DNA from: Bacteroidota bacterium
GTDB lineage: Bacteria; Bacteroidota; Ignavibacteria; Ignavibacteriales; Ignavibacteriaceae
Assembly (NCBI GenBank): GCA_022573715.1
Contig: JACZTL010000001.1
Span: forward strand, 1-64,000
Length of the DNA: 64,000 nt
Reading direction: 5' to 3'
The position numbers and the translations under genes were made by a program. This document shows positions 43,786 to 51,756 of this stretch, piece after piece. The notes under the pieces were generated by a model, which had not been told where the DNA came from, did no database searches, and saw nothing but the letters and a program-made list of their open reading frames with translations. How positions within the stretch are numbered: position 1 is the first letter of the stretch; each line of letters begins with the position of its first letter.

Positions 43786-44520
43786 ATGTTAATGAAAAAA
43801 AATCTACTTGCAGTAATAATAATTTTATTAAGCATTATTAATCTCTACTCCCAAAATGAAGAATATTTTGATGCTCCATTCGGAGGCGGAATCGGCTACA
43901 ACCCGGGTTGGATAATTCCCAATTTTGACATAATCAACACTCAAATAAAATCTTTAGGTATTCCCGAATTTTCAAACAGTGGATTTTATACTTCGGGATT
44001 CAGCGGGTTTATGTACTTGGGATTTTTAAAACACATAAGAATTGGCGGACTTGGTTTCGGGGGATCAACTTCGAGAGATATTTCAGTTTCCGGAATCAAT
44101 AAAGAAGCAATTTATTCATTGAGCGGTGGAGGACTCTCTGTTGAATATACTCTACCTTATATTAGAGATCTGGGTATTTCAGTAGGTGCAATTATTGGCA
44201 GAGGTAGTCTTGAACTTGAACTCTTTCAAAATAAAGGCAGTATAAGTTGGAGTAATATTTGGAGCGATTTAAATAACAATTCAACACAAAATTTGAATAA
44301 AGACTTAAAAAATTCTTATTGGTTTTTAATACCTACTATTAATATTGATATTCCGCTTGACAGATTTATCATTCTTCGTGTAGGTGCAGGCTATCAATTA
44401 ACTTTCGGAAATAAATGGACTGTGGATAACGATATTGATATTACTGGTGTTCCCTCGGGTTTAGATGCCAATTCATTTTTTATACAAACTGGTATTTTTA
44501 TAGGTTTTTTCTCTTTTTAA
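43786..44520 (+). CDS. Secreted outer-membrane beta-barrel-like protein, unknown function
   Basis: 244 residues with a signal peptide ending INLYSQ. The mature part is Gly/aromatic-rich with alternating strands (FGGGIGYNPGW, GGLGFGGSTSRDISVSG, LGISVGAIIGRGSLELEL) and ends YFI-type QTGIFIGFFSF with a terminal Phe, as in barrels. I do not recognise a family. The ATG at 43786 or 43792 is possible (MLMKKNLL). It lies 3 bp before rfbB and may be cotranscribed. Confidence 0.72.
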   Translation: MLMKKNLLAVIIILLSIINLYSQNEEYFDAPFGGGIGYNPGWIIPNFDIINTQIKSLGIPEFSNSGFYTSGFSGFMYLGFLKHIRIGGLGFGGSTSRDISVSGINKEAIYSLSGGGLSVEYTLPYIRDLGISVGAIIGRGSLELELFQNKGSISWSNIWSDLNNNSTQNLNKDLKNSYWFLIPTINIDIPLDRFIILRVGAGYQLTFGNKWTVDNDIDITGVPSGLDANSFFIQTGIFIGFFSF

Positions 44521-44523
44521 GGT

Positions 44524-45534
44524 ATGAAAAATATTTTAGTAACAGGCGGAGCCGGTTTTATAGGCAGTAATTTTATCAATCACATTTTATCAAAGCACGA
44601 TGATTATAATATTGTAAATCTCGATAAACTTACATATGCAGGAAATCTTGAAAATTTAATACCCTCTCAAGACAATAAAAATTATAAGTTCATTCACAGT
44701 GATATAACAAATACAGAGCTCGTAAAATTTTTATTCGAAAAATATGAGCTGCAATATGTTATAAATTTTGCTGCCGAATCACACGTGGACAGAAGTATAT
44801 TAAGTTCGAGAGAATTTGTAACAACAAATGTTTTGGGGACAAATATACTGCTTGATGTAGCGAGAATATTTAATGTTAAAAAATTTCTTCAAATTTCCAC
44901 AGATGAAGTTTACGGCAGTTTGGGTAAAGACGGTTTATTTACAGAAGAGACTCCCCTTTCACCCAACAGTCTTTATTCCTCGAGCAAAGCAAGTGCTGAT
45001 ATGTTAGCATTATCAAATTTTAAGACATACGGTTTACCTGTAATAATTACACGCTGTTCAAATAACTACGGACCTTACCAATTTCCTGAAAAGCTGATCC
45101 CGCTAATGATTATCAACTCCCTTAACGATAAAAATCTTCCCGTTTACGGAGACGGTAAAAATATTAGGGATTGGATATATGTTCTTGATCATTGCCGGGC
45201 AATTGAAATGGTTTTTGAGAGCGGAACAAACGGAGAAGTATATAACGTTGGAGCTTCAACTGAAATGGAAAACATAGAAATTATTAAATTGATTTTAAAA
45301 CATTTACAAAAACCTGAATCGTTAATTGAATATGTAAAAGATAGGCTGGGACACGACAGAAGATATGCAATTGACTCTTCGAAAATACAAAACGAACTCG
45401 GTTGGAGTCCGAATTATTCTTTTGAAGATGCAATAATAAAAACAATAGATTGGTATATTAGCAATAAAGATTGGTGGAATAGAATAATTAACGGTGAATA
45501 TATGGAATACTACCAAAAGCAGTATAAAATTTAA
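44524..45534 (+). CDS. rfbB: dTDP-glucose 4,6-dehydratase
   Basis: Makes dTDP-4-keto-6-deoxyglucose, the branch point to rhamnose and amino-deoxy sugars. 336 residues: TGGAGFIGSNFINH (7-20), AAESHVDRSI, STDEVYGSLG, the catalytic YSSSKASAD (Tyr-x3-Lys), NNYGPYQFPEKLIPLMI and DWIYVLDHC. The later FdtA and FdtB-like genes (58905-60352) use this product. Thymidylyltransferase RfbA was not found in the window. Confidence 0.95.
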   Translation: MKNILVTGGAGFIGSNFINHILSKHDDYNIVNLDKLTYAGNLENLIPSQDNKNYKFIHSDITNTELVKFLFEKYELQYVINFAAESHVDRSILSSREFVTTNVLGTNILLDVARIFNVKKFLQISTDEVYGSLGKDGLFTEETPLSPNSLYSSSKASADMLALSNFKTYGLPVIITRCSNNYGPYQFPEKLIPLMIINSLNDKNLPVYGDGKNIRDWIYVLDHCRAIEMVFESGTNGEVYNVGASTEMENIEIIKLILKHLQKPESLIEYVKDRLGHDRRYAIDSSKIQNELGWSPNYSFEDAIIKTIDWYISNKDWWNRIINGEYMEYYQKQYKI

Positions 45535-45541
45535 GGAATTT

Positions 45542-46969
45542 ATGATGAAAAGATTATTTATTTTATTATTCTTCATTTTATTAACAAATACTTTTTTTGC
45601 TCAAACTAGGGAAGAATTAAAAAGTAACTCAATTATAACATCCAGTATAATTTCGGTAACAATCGGTGGAGATTTTATAATTACAGGTTCTTTCTCCTCT
45701 ACATTCACTGAAAGAATAGACCAATTTATAACAAGAATTTATAACGAAACTTATACAAAAACATTACAAAGCATAAGATTACAAAGCATAGAAGTCACTA
45801 AGTTATTTGCCGAAGTTGATAAGCAGTTTAAATCATATTCTTTACGAGGAATAGTTTTAAAAAGAGCCGACGGAAAATCTTTAAAAATTGATTTACAGAA
45901 ATTCAGGTTAAACGGTGATTTTAAAAATAATCCATACCTTAAAAATGATGATGTAATTATTTTCCCGCCTTTTGACGGAGAGAAAAATTTTTTTACTATC
46001 AACGGAGCTATAAACAAACCCGGTAAATATTATTTCGTTGACGGCGATCGGCTTTCCGATGCTATAGAATTAGCCCAGGGCATAAACAAAGCCTATGAAA
46101 ATATACAAGGAGCTGAAATTAGCCGTCTTAATTATAGCGGTAATAAAATTGAACTGATTAAAACAAAATTAGACAGCGATATACCTTTACAACGAGGCGA
46201 CCAAATAAGAGTACTCGCTGACGAAACTCAACGTAAAGATTTTCACGTTATTGTAGCCGGAGAAGTTAATTTACCCGGATATATACCAATAACAAAAAAC
46301 AGCACTTCTTTATCAGAAGTAATAAAAAGAGCTGGAGGAATAAAAGCAACCGGTTCTTTAAGAAGAGCCAGACTTTTGAGCGGTAATGTTGCTTCATTTA
46401 TCTTATCTAATATCTTATCTAAAAAAACAGAAGCAATAAATAAGCAATATTTAAAACTTGAATATATTTTAATGTCCAGGATGTCTAATTTAACAGAACA
46501 AGATACTTCATATTTCTTTGCCGAAAATCAAATCAGAGTTTTGTTAGATGGAAATTTAATTGATTTTACAACTTTAAATGATGAAAACTCTAAAGCATCT
46601 AATTTTATTGTTAAAAACGGTGATGTTATAATTATCCCCATAATTGATAATACTGTTTATATATTTGGTCAGGTAGCCAAAACCGGAAAAATAACTTTTA
46701 AAGACGATGCTAATTATTTATACTATATTGACAAAGCTGGAGGTTTATCTGAATTTTCAGATGAAGATATTATTGTAATTAAAGGTCAAACAAGAGAATG
46801 GATATCACCGATTGATAAAATAGTTAAAATTGAACCCGGTGATTTTATCTGGGTGCCCAAAGACCCGCACAGATCTTTCACTTTTTATCTTAATCAGACA
46901 AGTGTTTATTTTGCTATTATCGGCACCATTGCAACTGTATTATTATTATTAAACCAATTCGGGAAATAG
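45542..46969 (+). CDS. SLBB-domain polysaccharide export protein
   Basis: 475 residues from ATG 45542. A longer frame begins in the rfbB end, but MMKRLFILLFF has AAGGA upstream and a signal peptide ending FFAQ. Three SLBB-like repeats follow, recognisable by GAINKPGKYYF, GEVNLPGYIPI and GQVAKTGKITF, each with an ALxxAGG-type element (LAQGINKAY, IKRAGGIKATG, IDKAGGLSEF). A C-terminal membrane helix (FAIIGTIATVLLLL) anchors it. Wza-like export channels carry the same domains, but the classical N-terminal poly-export motif is weak here. Confidence 0.85.
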   Translation: MMKRLFILLFFILLTNTFFAQTREELKSNSIITSSIISVTIGGDFIITGSFSSTFTERIDQFITRIYNETYTKTLQSIRLQSIEVTKLFAEVDKQFKSYSLRGIVLKRADGKSLKIDLQKFRLNGDFKNNPYLKNDDVIIFPPFDGEKNFFTINGAINKPGKYYFVDGDRLSDAIELAQGINKAYENIQGAEISRLNYSGNKIELIKTKLDSDIPLQRGDQIRVLADETQRKDFHVIVAGEVNLPGYIPITKNSTSLSEVIKRAGGIKATGSLRRARLLSGNVASFILSNILSKKTEAINKQYLKLEYILMSRMSNLTEQDTSYFFAENQIRVLLDGNLIDFTTLNDENSKASNFIVKNGDVIIIPIIDNTVYIFGQVAKTGKITFKDDANYLYYIDKAGGLSEFSDEDIIVIKGQTREWISPIDKIVKIEPGDFIWVPKDPHRSFTFYLNQTSVYFAIIGTIATVLLLLNQFGK

Positions 46970-47066
46970 TTCCGGTGTTTAATTGTATAAAAAAATTAAA
47001 AAAGAATTAAATTGTTATATATCAATTATTGATTTAATTTTGTAATTGAATATTTAAGAGATAGAT

Positions 47067-48128
47067 TTGAAAGAAAACGAAAACCAAAATAACCCAACTA
47101 ATACCCAACTAACTACAAATAGCGGTCAGAAAAAGCAGGGATATTATTCAAGAAGAAGATATTATAAATACAGAAGACCATATAAAGCTACTGAAAAAAT
47201 TTCATTTAAAAAAATATCAATCATTGTTCCCCTTTTTGATGAAGAAGATTCTTTAAGACCCCTTGTTAATGAAATAAACAAAGCCTTGCTAAATAAAGGC
47301 ATTCAATATGAAATTTTATTTATAGACGATGGAAGCAAAGATAATTCTTTAAAAATAATAAAAGAGTTAAACACCCAAAACAAGAAATACAGATACTTCA
47401 GCTTTCAAAAAAATTACGGAAAATCTGCAGCACTACAAATAGGTTTTAGCAATGCAACAGGCGATGCAATTATTACTATGGATGCCGATTTACAGGATGA
47501 TCCAGCCGAAATAATGAACCTTTTGAAAAAATTGGACGAAGGGTATGACCTTGTTTCCGGTTGGAAGAAAAAAAGACAGGACCCGGTAATAAAAAAAATC
47601 TCTTCAAGGTTTTTCAATTATATTACACGAATTATGACAGGAATTAAAATTCATGACTTTAATTGCGGTTTGAAAGTTTACAGAAAGGATGTAGTGAAAA
47701 ACATAAAAGTTTACGGGGAGCTTCATCGCTATGTACCGGTATTAGCAAAATGGCAAGGTTATAAAATATCAGAAATTGTTGTCAAGCATCATCCGAGAAG
47801 ATACGGTAAAACTAAGTTCGGAATTTCAAGATTCTTCAAAGGGTTCATTGATTTAATTACCGTTCTTTTTGCAACACGTTATATTAAACGTCCTATGCAC
47901 TTCTTTGGATTTTTGGGAGCATTTGCATTCTTAATCGGTTTGGTAGTAAACGGTTATTTAACTTACCAGTGGATTATCGGAATTCCATTAAGCAACAGAC
48001 CAATGCTATTTTTGGGTATGCTATTGATTATTGTCGGCGTTCAGCTATTCTCTATTGGTTTATTGGGAGAAATTTTGGTCCACAATACAATGGATGAAAA
48101 AGAATATCTAATTAAAGATAAAGGATAG
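47067..48128 (+). CDS. Family 2 glycosyltransferase, GtrB/DPM-like, with basic N-terminal tail
   Basis: 353 residues from TTG 47067. Residues 1-50 are an unusual low-complexity tail rich in Asn, Thr, Gln and then Tyr/Arg (SRRRYYKYRRPYK). The GT-A domain starts at ISIIVPLFDEE, with FIDDGSKDNS, MDADLQDDP (DxD), SGWKKKRQDP and DFNCGLKVYRK. Two C-terminal membrane helices (FFGFLGAFAFLIG, MLFLGMLLIIVGVQLFSI) are typical of undecaprenyl-phosphate glycosyltransferases. It is probably a lipid-linked sugar donor enzyme for glycan modification. Confidence 0.9.
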   Translation: MKENENQNNPTNTQLTTNSGQKKQGYYSRRRYYKYRRPYKATEKISFKKISIIVPLFDEEDSLRPLVNEINKALLNKGIQYEILFIDDGSKDNSLKIIKELNTQNKKYRYFSFQKNYGKSAALQIGFSNATGDAIITMDADLQDDPAEIMNLLKKLDEGYDLVSGWKKKRQDPVIKKISSRFFNYITRIMTGIKIHDFNCGLKVYRKDVVKNIKVYGELHRYVPVLAKWQGYKISEIVVKHHPRRYGKTKFGISRFFKGFIDLITVLFATRYIKRPMHFFGFLGAFAFLIGLVVNGYLTYQWIIGIPLSNRPMLFLGMLLIIVGVQLFSIGLLGEILVHNTMDEKEYLIKDKG

Positions 48129-48182
48129 TTCTTGCTTTGAGTTTAACATTTCAATTTAATATCCTTTTTTATATTTACTGAT

Positions 48183-48359
48183 ATGAATATTAAAGATATT
48201 AAAACAGACTGCAGGCATTTTAAAGGAGGTATTGCCTGCAAACCCCACAAAAAATACGGTGTACACTGTCTGAATGAAAATGAAAGCGATTATAAATGTA
48301 TAAAACATTTACACCCGAAAAAAGGTTATACTACAATTGAAGAGCACTTTTCCAGATGA
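48183..48359 (+). CDS. 58-residue Cys/His-rich small protein
   Basis: An intact frame missed by size filters. It has four cysteines at 10, 19, 29 and 39 (spacing x8, x9, x9), in TDCRHFKGGIACKPHKKYGV, then HCLNENE and YKCIKHLH, with several His next to them. This looks like a small zinc- or cluster-binding module. I do not know a function; the CRHFKGxxxCxPHKxxGxHC pattern looks conserved rather than random. Its TGA shares bases with the ATG of the glycosyltransferase (ATGA at 48356), so translation is probably coupled. Confidence 0.65.
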   Translation: MNIKDIKTDCRHFKGGIACKPHKKYGVHCLNENESDYKCIKHLHPKKGYTTIEEHFSR

Positions 48360-49477
48360 AGATCACAATTCTTTCACCGGCTTACCCTTTGAGGGGAGGA
48401 ATAGCAAATTTTGCCGGTTCATTGTACAGTGAACTTATTAATAGAAATGATGTAAATGTAATTTCATATAAAAAGCAATATCCTTCATTTTTATTTCCGG
48501 GTAAAACACAAGAGGAATCCGATGAAACATCTGTAAACATTAATGCAGAAAATTTAGTTGATTCCACTAACCCGTATAATTGGGGAAAAGTCGGTAGAAA
48601 AATAAAATATGATAATCCCGATTTATTGATAATTCAATTCTGGCTTCCTTTTTTTGCACCTTGTTTAAAGACAATATCTAAAATTGTAAAGCAGAACAAG
48701 AGAACACAAATATTGGCTATCTGCCACAATATCATTCCTCACGAAAAAAAACCTGGAGATGTTTTCTTAACAAAATTATTTTTTAAGTATGTGGATAAAT
48801 TTATTTTACTGTCAAATAAAGTAAAAGAAGAGCTGTTATCAATAAAAAAAGAATCCGTAAACAAAGTTATTGCCCACCCTGTTTATTCTAAATTCGGTGA
48901 GCCTGTTGATAAAGATAATGCAAAATCTTATTTGAATATTCAAGATGAAAGAGTAATCCTTTTCTTTGGATTTATTCGTAACTACAAAGGATTAGATGTT
49001 CTTTTAAAAGCTTTACCTCTTATTGATGAAAAAGAAAAGATTAAATTACTCATTGCCGGGGAGTTTTATTCAAACAAACGCGAATACAAACAATTAATAA
49101 ATGAACTTAAAATTGAAAGATCTTTAGTATTAAAAACGGATTTTATTCCTGCATCCGAAGTAAAATATTATTTTTCTGCTTGTGATGTAGCAGTTTTACC
49201 GTACAAAAATGCTTCTCAAAGCGGTATTGCACAAATAGCTATGAACTTTAACAAACCTGTCATCGCATCAAATGTTGGAGGATTATCCGAAATTGTGATA
49301 AATGATAAAACAGGATTACTTGTTGAAAGTAACAATCCGAAAAAATTGGCAAAGGCAATACAAAATTATTATACAAATAATCTTGAACAGAATTTTGTTA
49401 ATAACATTCTGCTTGAAAAAGATAAATACAGCTGGAGTAATTTTTCAAACCAATTATTAAAATTTGTAAATGAATAA
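48356..49477 (+). CDS. Family 4 glycosyltransferase
   Basis: 373 residues, GT-B fold. The N-terminal domain starts ILSPAYPLRGGIANFAGSL; the C-terminal domain has ILFFGFIRNYKGLDVLLKAL and LPYKNASQSGIAQIAMNFNKPVIASNVGGLSE, with the conserved Glu of the retaining GT4 donor site (EX7E-like region). It transfers an unknown sugar in polysaccharide assembly. It starts in the stop of the Cys-rich small gene and is directly followed by the methyltransferase (0 bp). Confidence 0.93.
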   Translation: MKITILSPAYPLRGGIANFAGSLYSELINRNDVNVISYKKQYPSFLFPGKTQEESDETSVNINAENLVDSTNPYNWGKVGRKIKYDNPDLLIIQFWLPFFAPCLKTISKIVKQNKRTQILAICHNIIPHEKKPGDVFLTKLFFKYVDKFILLSNKVKEELLSIKKESVNKVIAHPVYSKFGEPVDKDNAKSYLNIQDERVILFFGFIRNYKGLDVLLKALPLIDEKEKIKLLIAGEFYSNKREYKQLINELKIERSLVLKTDFIPASEVKYYFSACDVAVLPYKNASQSGIAQIAMNFNKPVIASNVGGLSEIVINDKTGLLVESNNPKKLAKAIQNYYTNNLEQNFVNNILLEKDKYSWSNFSNQLLKFVNE

Positions 49478-50287
49478 ATGAACTACGATCCCATAAAAGA
49501 TATATTTGCCGAAATAATTAAAAAGCAGCCTATTCTTAGAATATTTTTTTACCGGTTACTTGATTTATTTTTTCTTCGTTCTTGGTATGTAAGGAGAGAG
49601 CTTAAAAATATTCGTAAAGTGACAAATGATAAAAATTTATCTATTTATGATGCTGGTTCAGGCTTCGGACAGTACACATATTTTATGTGTAAGAATTTAA
49701 AGCCTTGTTCTATTTACAGCATTGATGTTAAAGAAGAATGGATAAAGGACTGTATAAATTTTTTCAGCTCAAGAAAAATAGACAACGTAAATTTCGGGGT
49801 AGAAGATTTAACAAAAATCGGTTATCAAAATAAGTTTGATCTTATATTAAGTGTTGATGTGATGGAACATATTGAAGAAGACAGACTTGTATTCCAAAAC
49901 TTTTATAACGCACTTAAAAAAGACGGATTTTTATTGATCAACACTCCATCTGTTTACGGCGGCAGCGACGTTCACGATGATGAAGGAGAAAGTTTTATTG
50001 GCGAACACGCAAGAGACGGGTATTCACCGGAAAATCTTAGAGATAAACTTGAACCGCTCGGATTTACAATTGTAAGCATAAAATTTACTTACGGATTTTG
50101 GGGAGACAAAGCCTGGAGGTTAGGAATAAAAACACCTATGAAGCTTTTAAATTTATCTAAAATATTTTTCCTTATTCTCCCCTTTTACTTTCTAATAACT
50201 TTCCCTTTCACATTTATAATGATGTTTATAGATTATAAAAGTAATAACAAAATCGGTTCAGGAATAAATTTATTAGCAAAAAAATAA
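49478..50287 (+). CDS. Class I SAM-dependent methyltransferase
   Basis: 269 residues. The SAM loop is in YDAGSGFGQYTYFM (65-78), the acidic ribose residue in IYSIDVKEEW, and the post-III block in DLILSVDVMEHIEED and FLLINTPSVYGG. The last 40 residues are a hydrophobic segment (ILPFYFLITFPFTFIMMF) that suggests membrane association. Probably acts on a sugar or lipid-linked glycan. It starts immediately after the GT4 stop. Confidence 0.87.
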   Translation: MNYDPIKDIFAEIIKKQPILRIFFYRLLDLFFLRSWYVRRELKNIRKVTNDKNLSIYDAGSGFGQYTYFMCKNLKPCSIYSIDVKEEWIKDCINFFSSRKIDNVNFGVEDLTKIGYQNKFDLILSVDVMEHIEEDRLVFQNFYNALKKDGFLLINTPSVYGGSDVHDDEGESFIGEHARDGYSPENLRDKLEPLGFTIVSIKFTYGFWGDKAWRLGIKTPMKLLNLSKIFFLILPFYFLITFPFTFIMMFIDYKSNNKIGSGINLLAKK

Positions 50288-50321
50288 TAAAACTATACAT
50301 AAAACAATAAAAATTAAATTA

Positions 50322-51650
50322 GTGAAAGAAAATATTAGTACAAAAATTGATTTCAAATCAGATTCTTTTAAAAAGTATTTCAAAAATACTTCATGGCTTT
50401 TTATAGAAAAGATTATACGAGTAATTATTGGTGCATTTGTTGTAATTGCTATCACTAATTATTTAGGACCTTCAGATTTTGGTCTATATTCATACGCATT
50501 AAGCTTTGCTGGAATTTTTACAATTATTGCAACTCTTGGAATTGACTCAATTTTATCCCGCGAATTAATTACTAACCCAGATAAAAAAAACACACTACTT
50601 GGAACCGGGTTTGGACTGAAATTGATTGGAACTTTTATTTCAATTGCTCTCTTAAGCATTACTATTATCTTTACAAACCAAGATAGATTTACTAACCTAC
50701 TGATATTTATAATTGCTCTTTCTCCAATTTTCCAATCTTTTAATGTTGTTGATGTTTTTTTTCAATCAAAAGTTTTGGCAAAATATTCAGTAATTGCTAA
50801 GTCTTCATCTTTCATTATAAGTTCAATCATCAAACTGTCTCTTATAATTTTTAACGCTTCACTAATAAGTTTTGTTATATTCACAACTGCTGAATATGCT
50901 TTTCTAGCTATAGCTTATTTAGTAATGTATAAAAATAGAAAGTTTAATATCTTTAAATGGAACTTTGAAAAAAAAGTTGCGATTGAAATTCTAAATGATT
51001 CTTGGCCTTTAATTCTTTCCGGAATAGTAATAACAATATATATGAAGATTGACCAAATTATGATAAAGCAAATGCTTGGAGATGCAGAAGTAGGATACTA
51101 TGCCGCAGCGGTCAGATTGTGCGAGGCATGGTACTTTTTGCCTACAATTATAACTACTTCATTGTTTCCTGCAATTATGAATGCAAAAAAAATGAATAAG
51201 GAATTATATTTTAGTAGAATGCAAAAATTATACGATATGCTTGCCTGGACATCTATTGCAATAGCATTGCCAACAACCTTCCTATCCAAAGAAATAATTG
51301 AGATACTTTATAAACCGGAGTTTATTCCGGCAGCACCTGTTTTAATTATTTACATTTGGGCTGGAGTTGCTGTTTTTCTTGGAGTTGCTAGCACTCAATA
51401 CCTAATTGCTGAAAATTTTACTAAAATATCTTTCTTTATAACGTCTAGTGCTATGGTGATAAATGTTATTTTAAATTTTATTTTTATACCTAAATATGGA
51501 ATTACCGGTGCTGCTTTTGCTACTTTAATTTCGTATTCAGCCTCTACGTTTTTGTTATTCTTTAATTCAAAAACTAAAACTCAGGCAATTATGATGTTCA
51601 AATCCATTTTGTTTTTTGATCTCATAAAATTATTAAATAAGAAAAAGTAA
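50322..51650 (+). CDS. Wzx-type flippase (polysaccharide biosynthesis protein)
   Basis: 442 residues with 12-14 membrane helices, from GTG at 50322. The N-terminal pattern NTSWLFIEKIIRVIIGAFVVIAITNYLGPSDFGLYSYALSF is typical of RfbX/Wzx MOP-superfamily flippases, and LGDAEVGYYAAAVRLCEAWYFLP marks the middle. It would flip the lipid-linked repeat unit across the inner membrane. Wzy polymerase is not clearly identifiable; the YfhO protein follows. Confidence 0.92.
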   Translation: MKENISTKIDFKSDSFKKYFKNTSWLFIEKIIRVIIGAFVVIAITNYLGPSDFGLYSYALSFAGIFTIIATLGIDSILSRELITNPDKKNTLLGTGFGLKLIGTFISIALLSITIIFTNQDRFTNLLIFIIALSPIFQSFNVVDVFFQSKVLAKYSVIAKSSSFIISSIIKLSLIIFNASLISFVIFTTAEYAFLAIAYLVMYKNRKFNIFKWNFEKKVAIEILNDSWPLILSGIVITIYMKIDQIMIKQMLGDAEVGYYAAAVRLCEAWYFLPTIITTSLFPAIMNAKKMNKELYFSRMQKLYDMLAWTSIAIALPTTFLSKEIIEILYKPEFIPAAPVLIIYIWAGVAVFLGVASTQYLIAENFTKISFFITSSAMVINVILNFIFIPKYGITGAAFATLISYSASTFLLFFNSKTKTQAIMMFKSILFFDLIKLLNKKK

Positions 51651-51689
51651 TTGCTTGAAACCTCTAAAAAATGCAAGTATATTCGAATT

Positions 51690-51730
51690 GTCATTTCTAC
51701 CGGATGACGGATTCCTTCTTCTATAGGAAA
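51690..51730. repeat. Possible degenerate intergenic repeat
   Basis: The spacer before yfhO contains TTGTCATTTCTACCGGATGA and GATTCCTTCTTCTATAGGAA, resembling the TGTCATTTCGACC-type palindromic repeats common in Bacteroidota intergenic DNA. GTCAT and ATGAC form a short stem. Only one copy is seen in the window. Confidence 0.3.
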
Positions 51731-51756
51731 GCCTAAGGTAAAAATAAGAGAAAATA

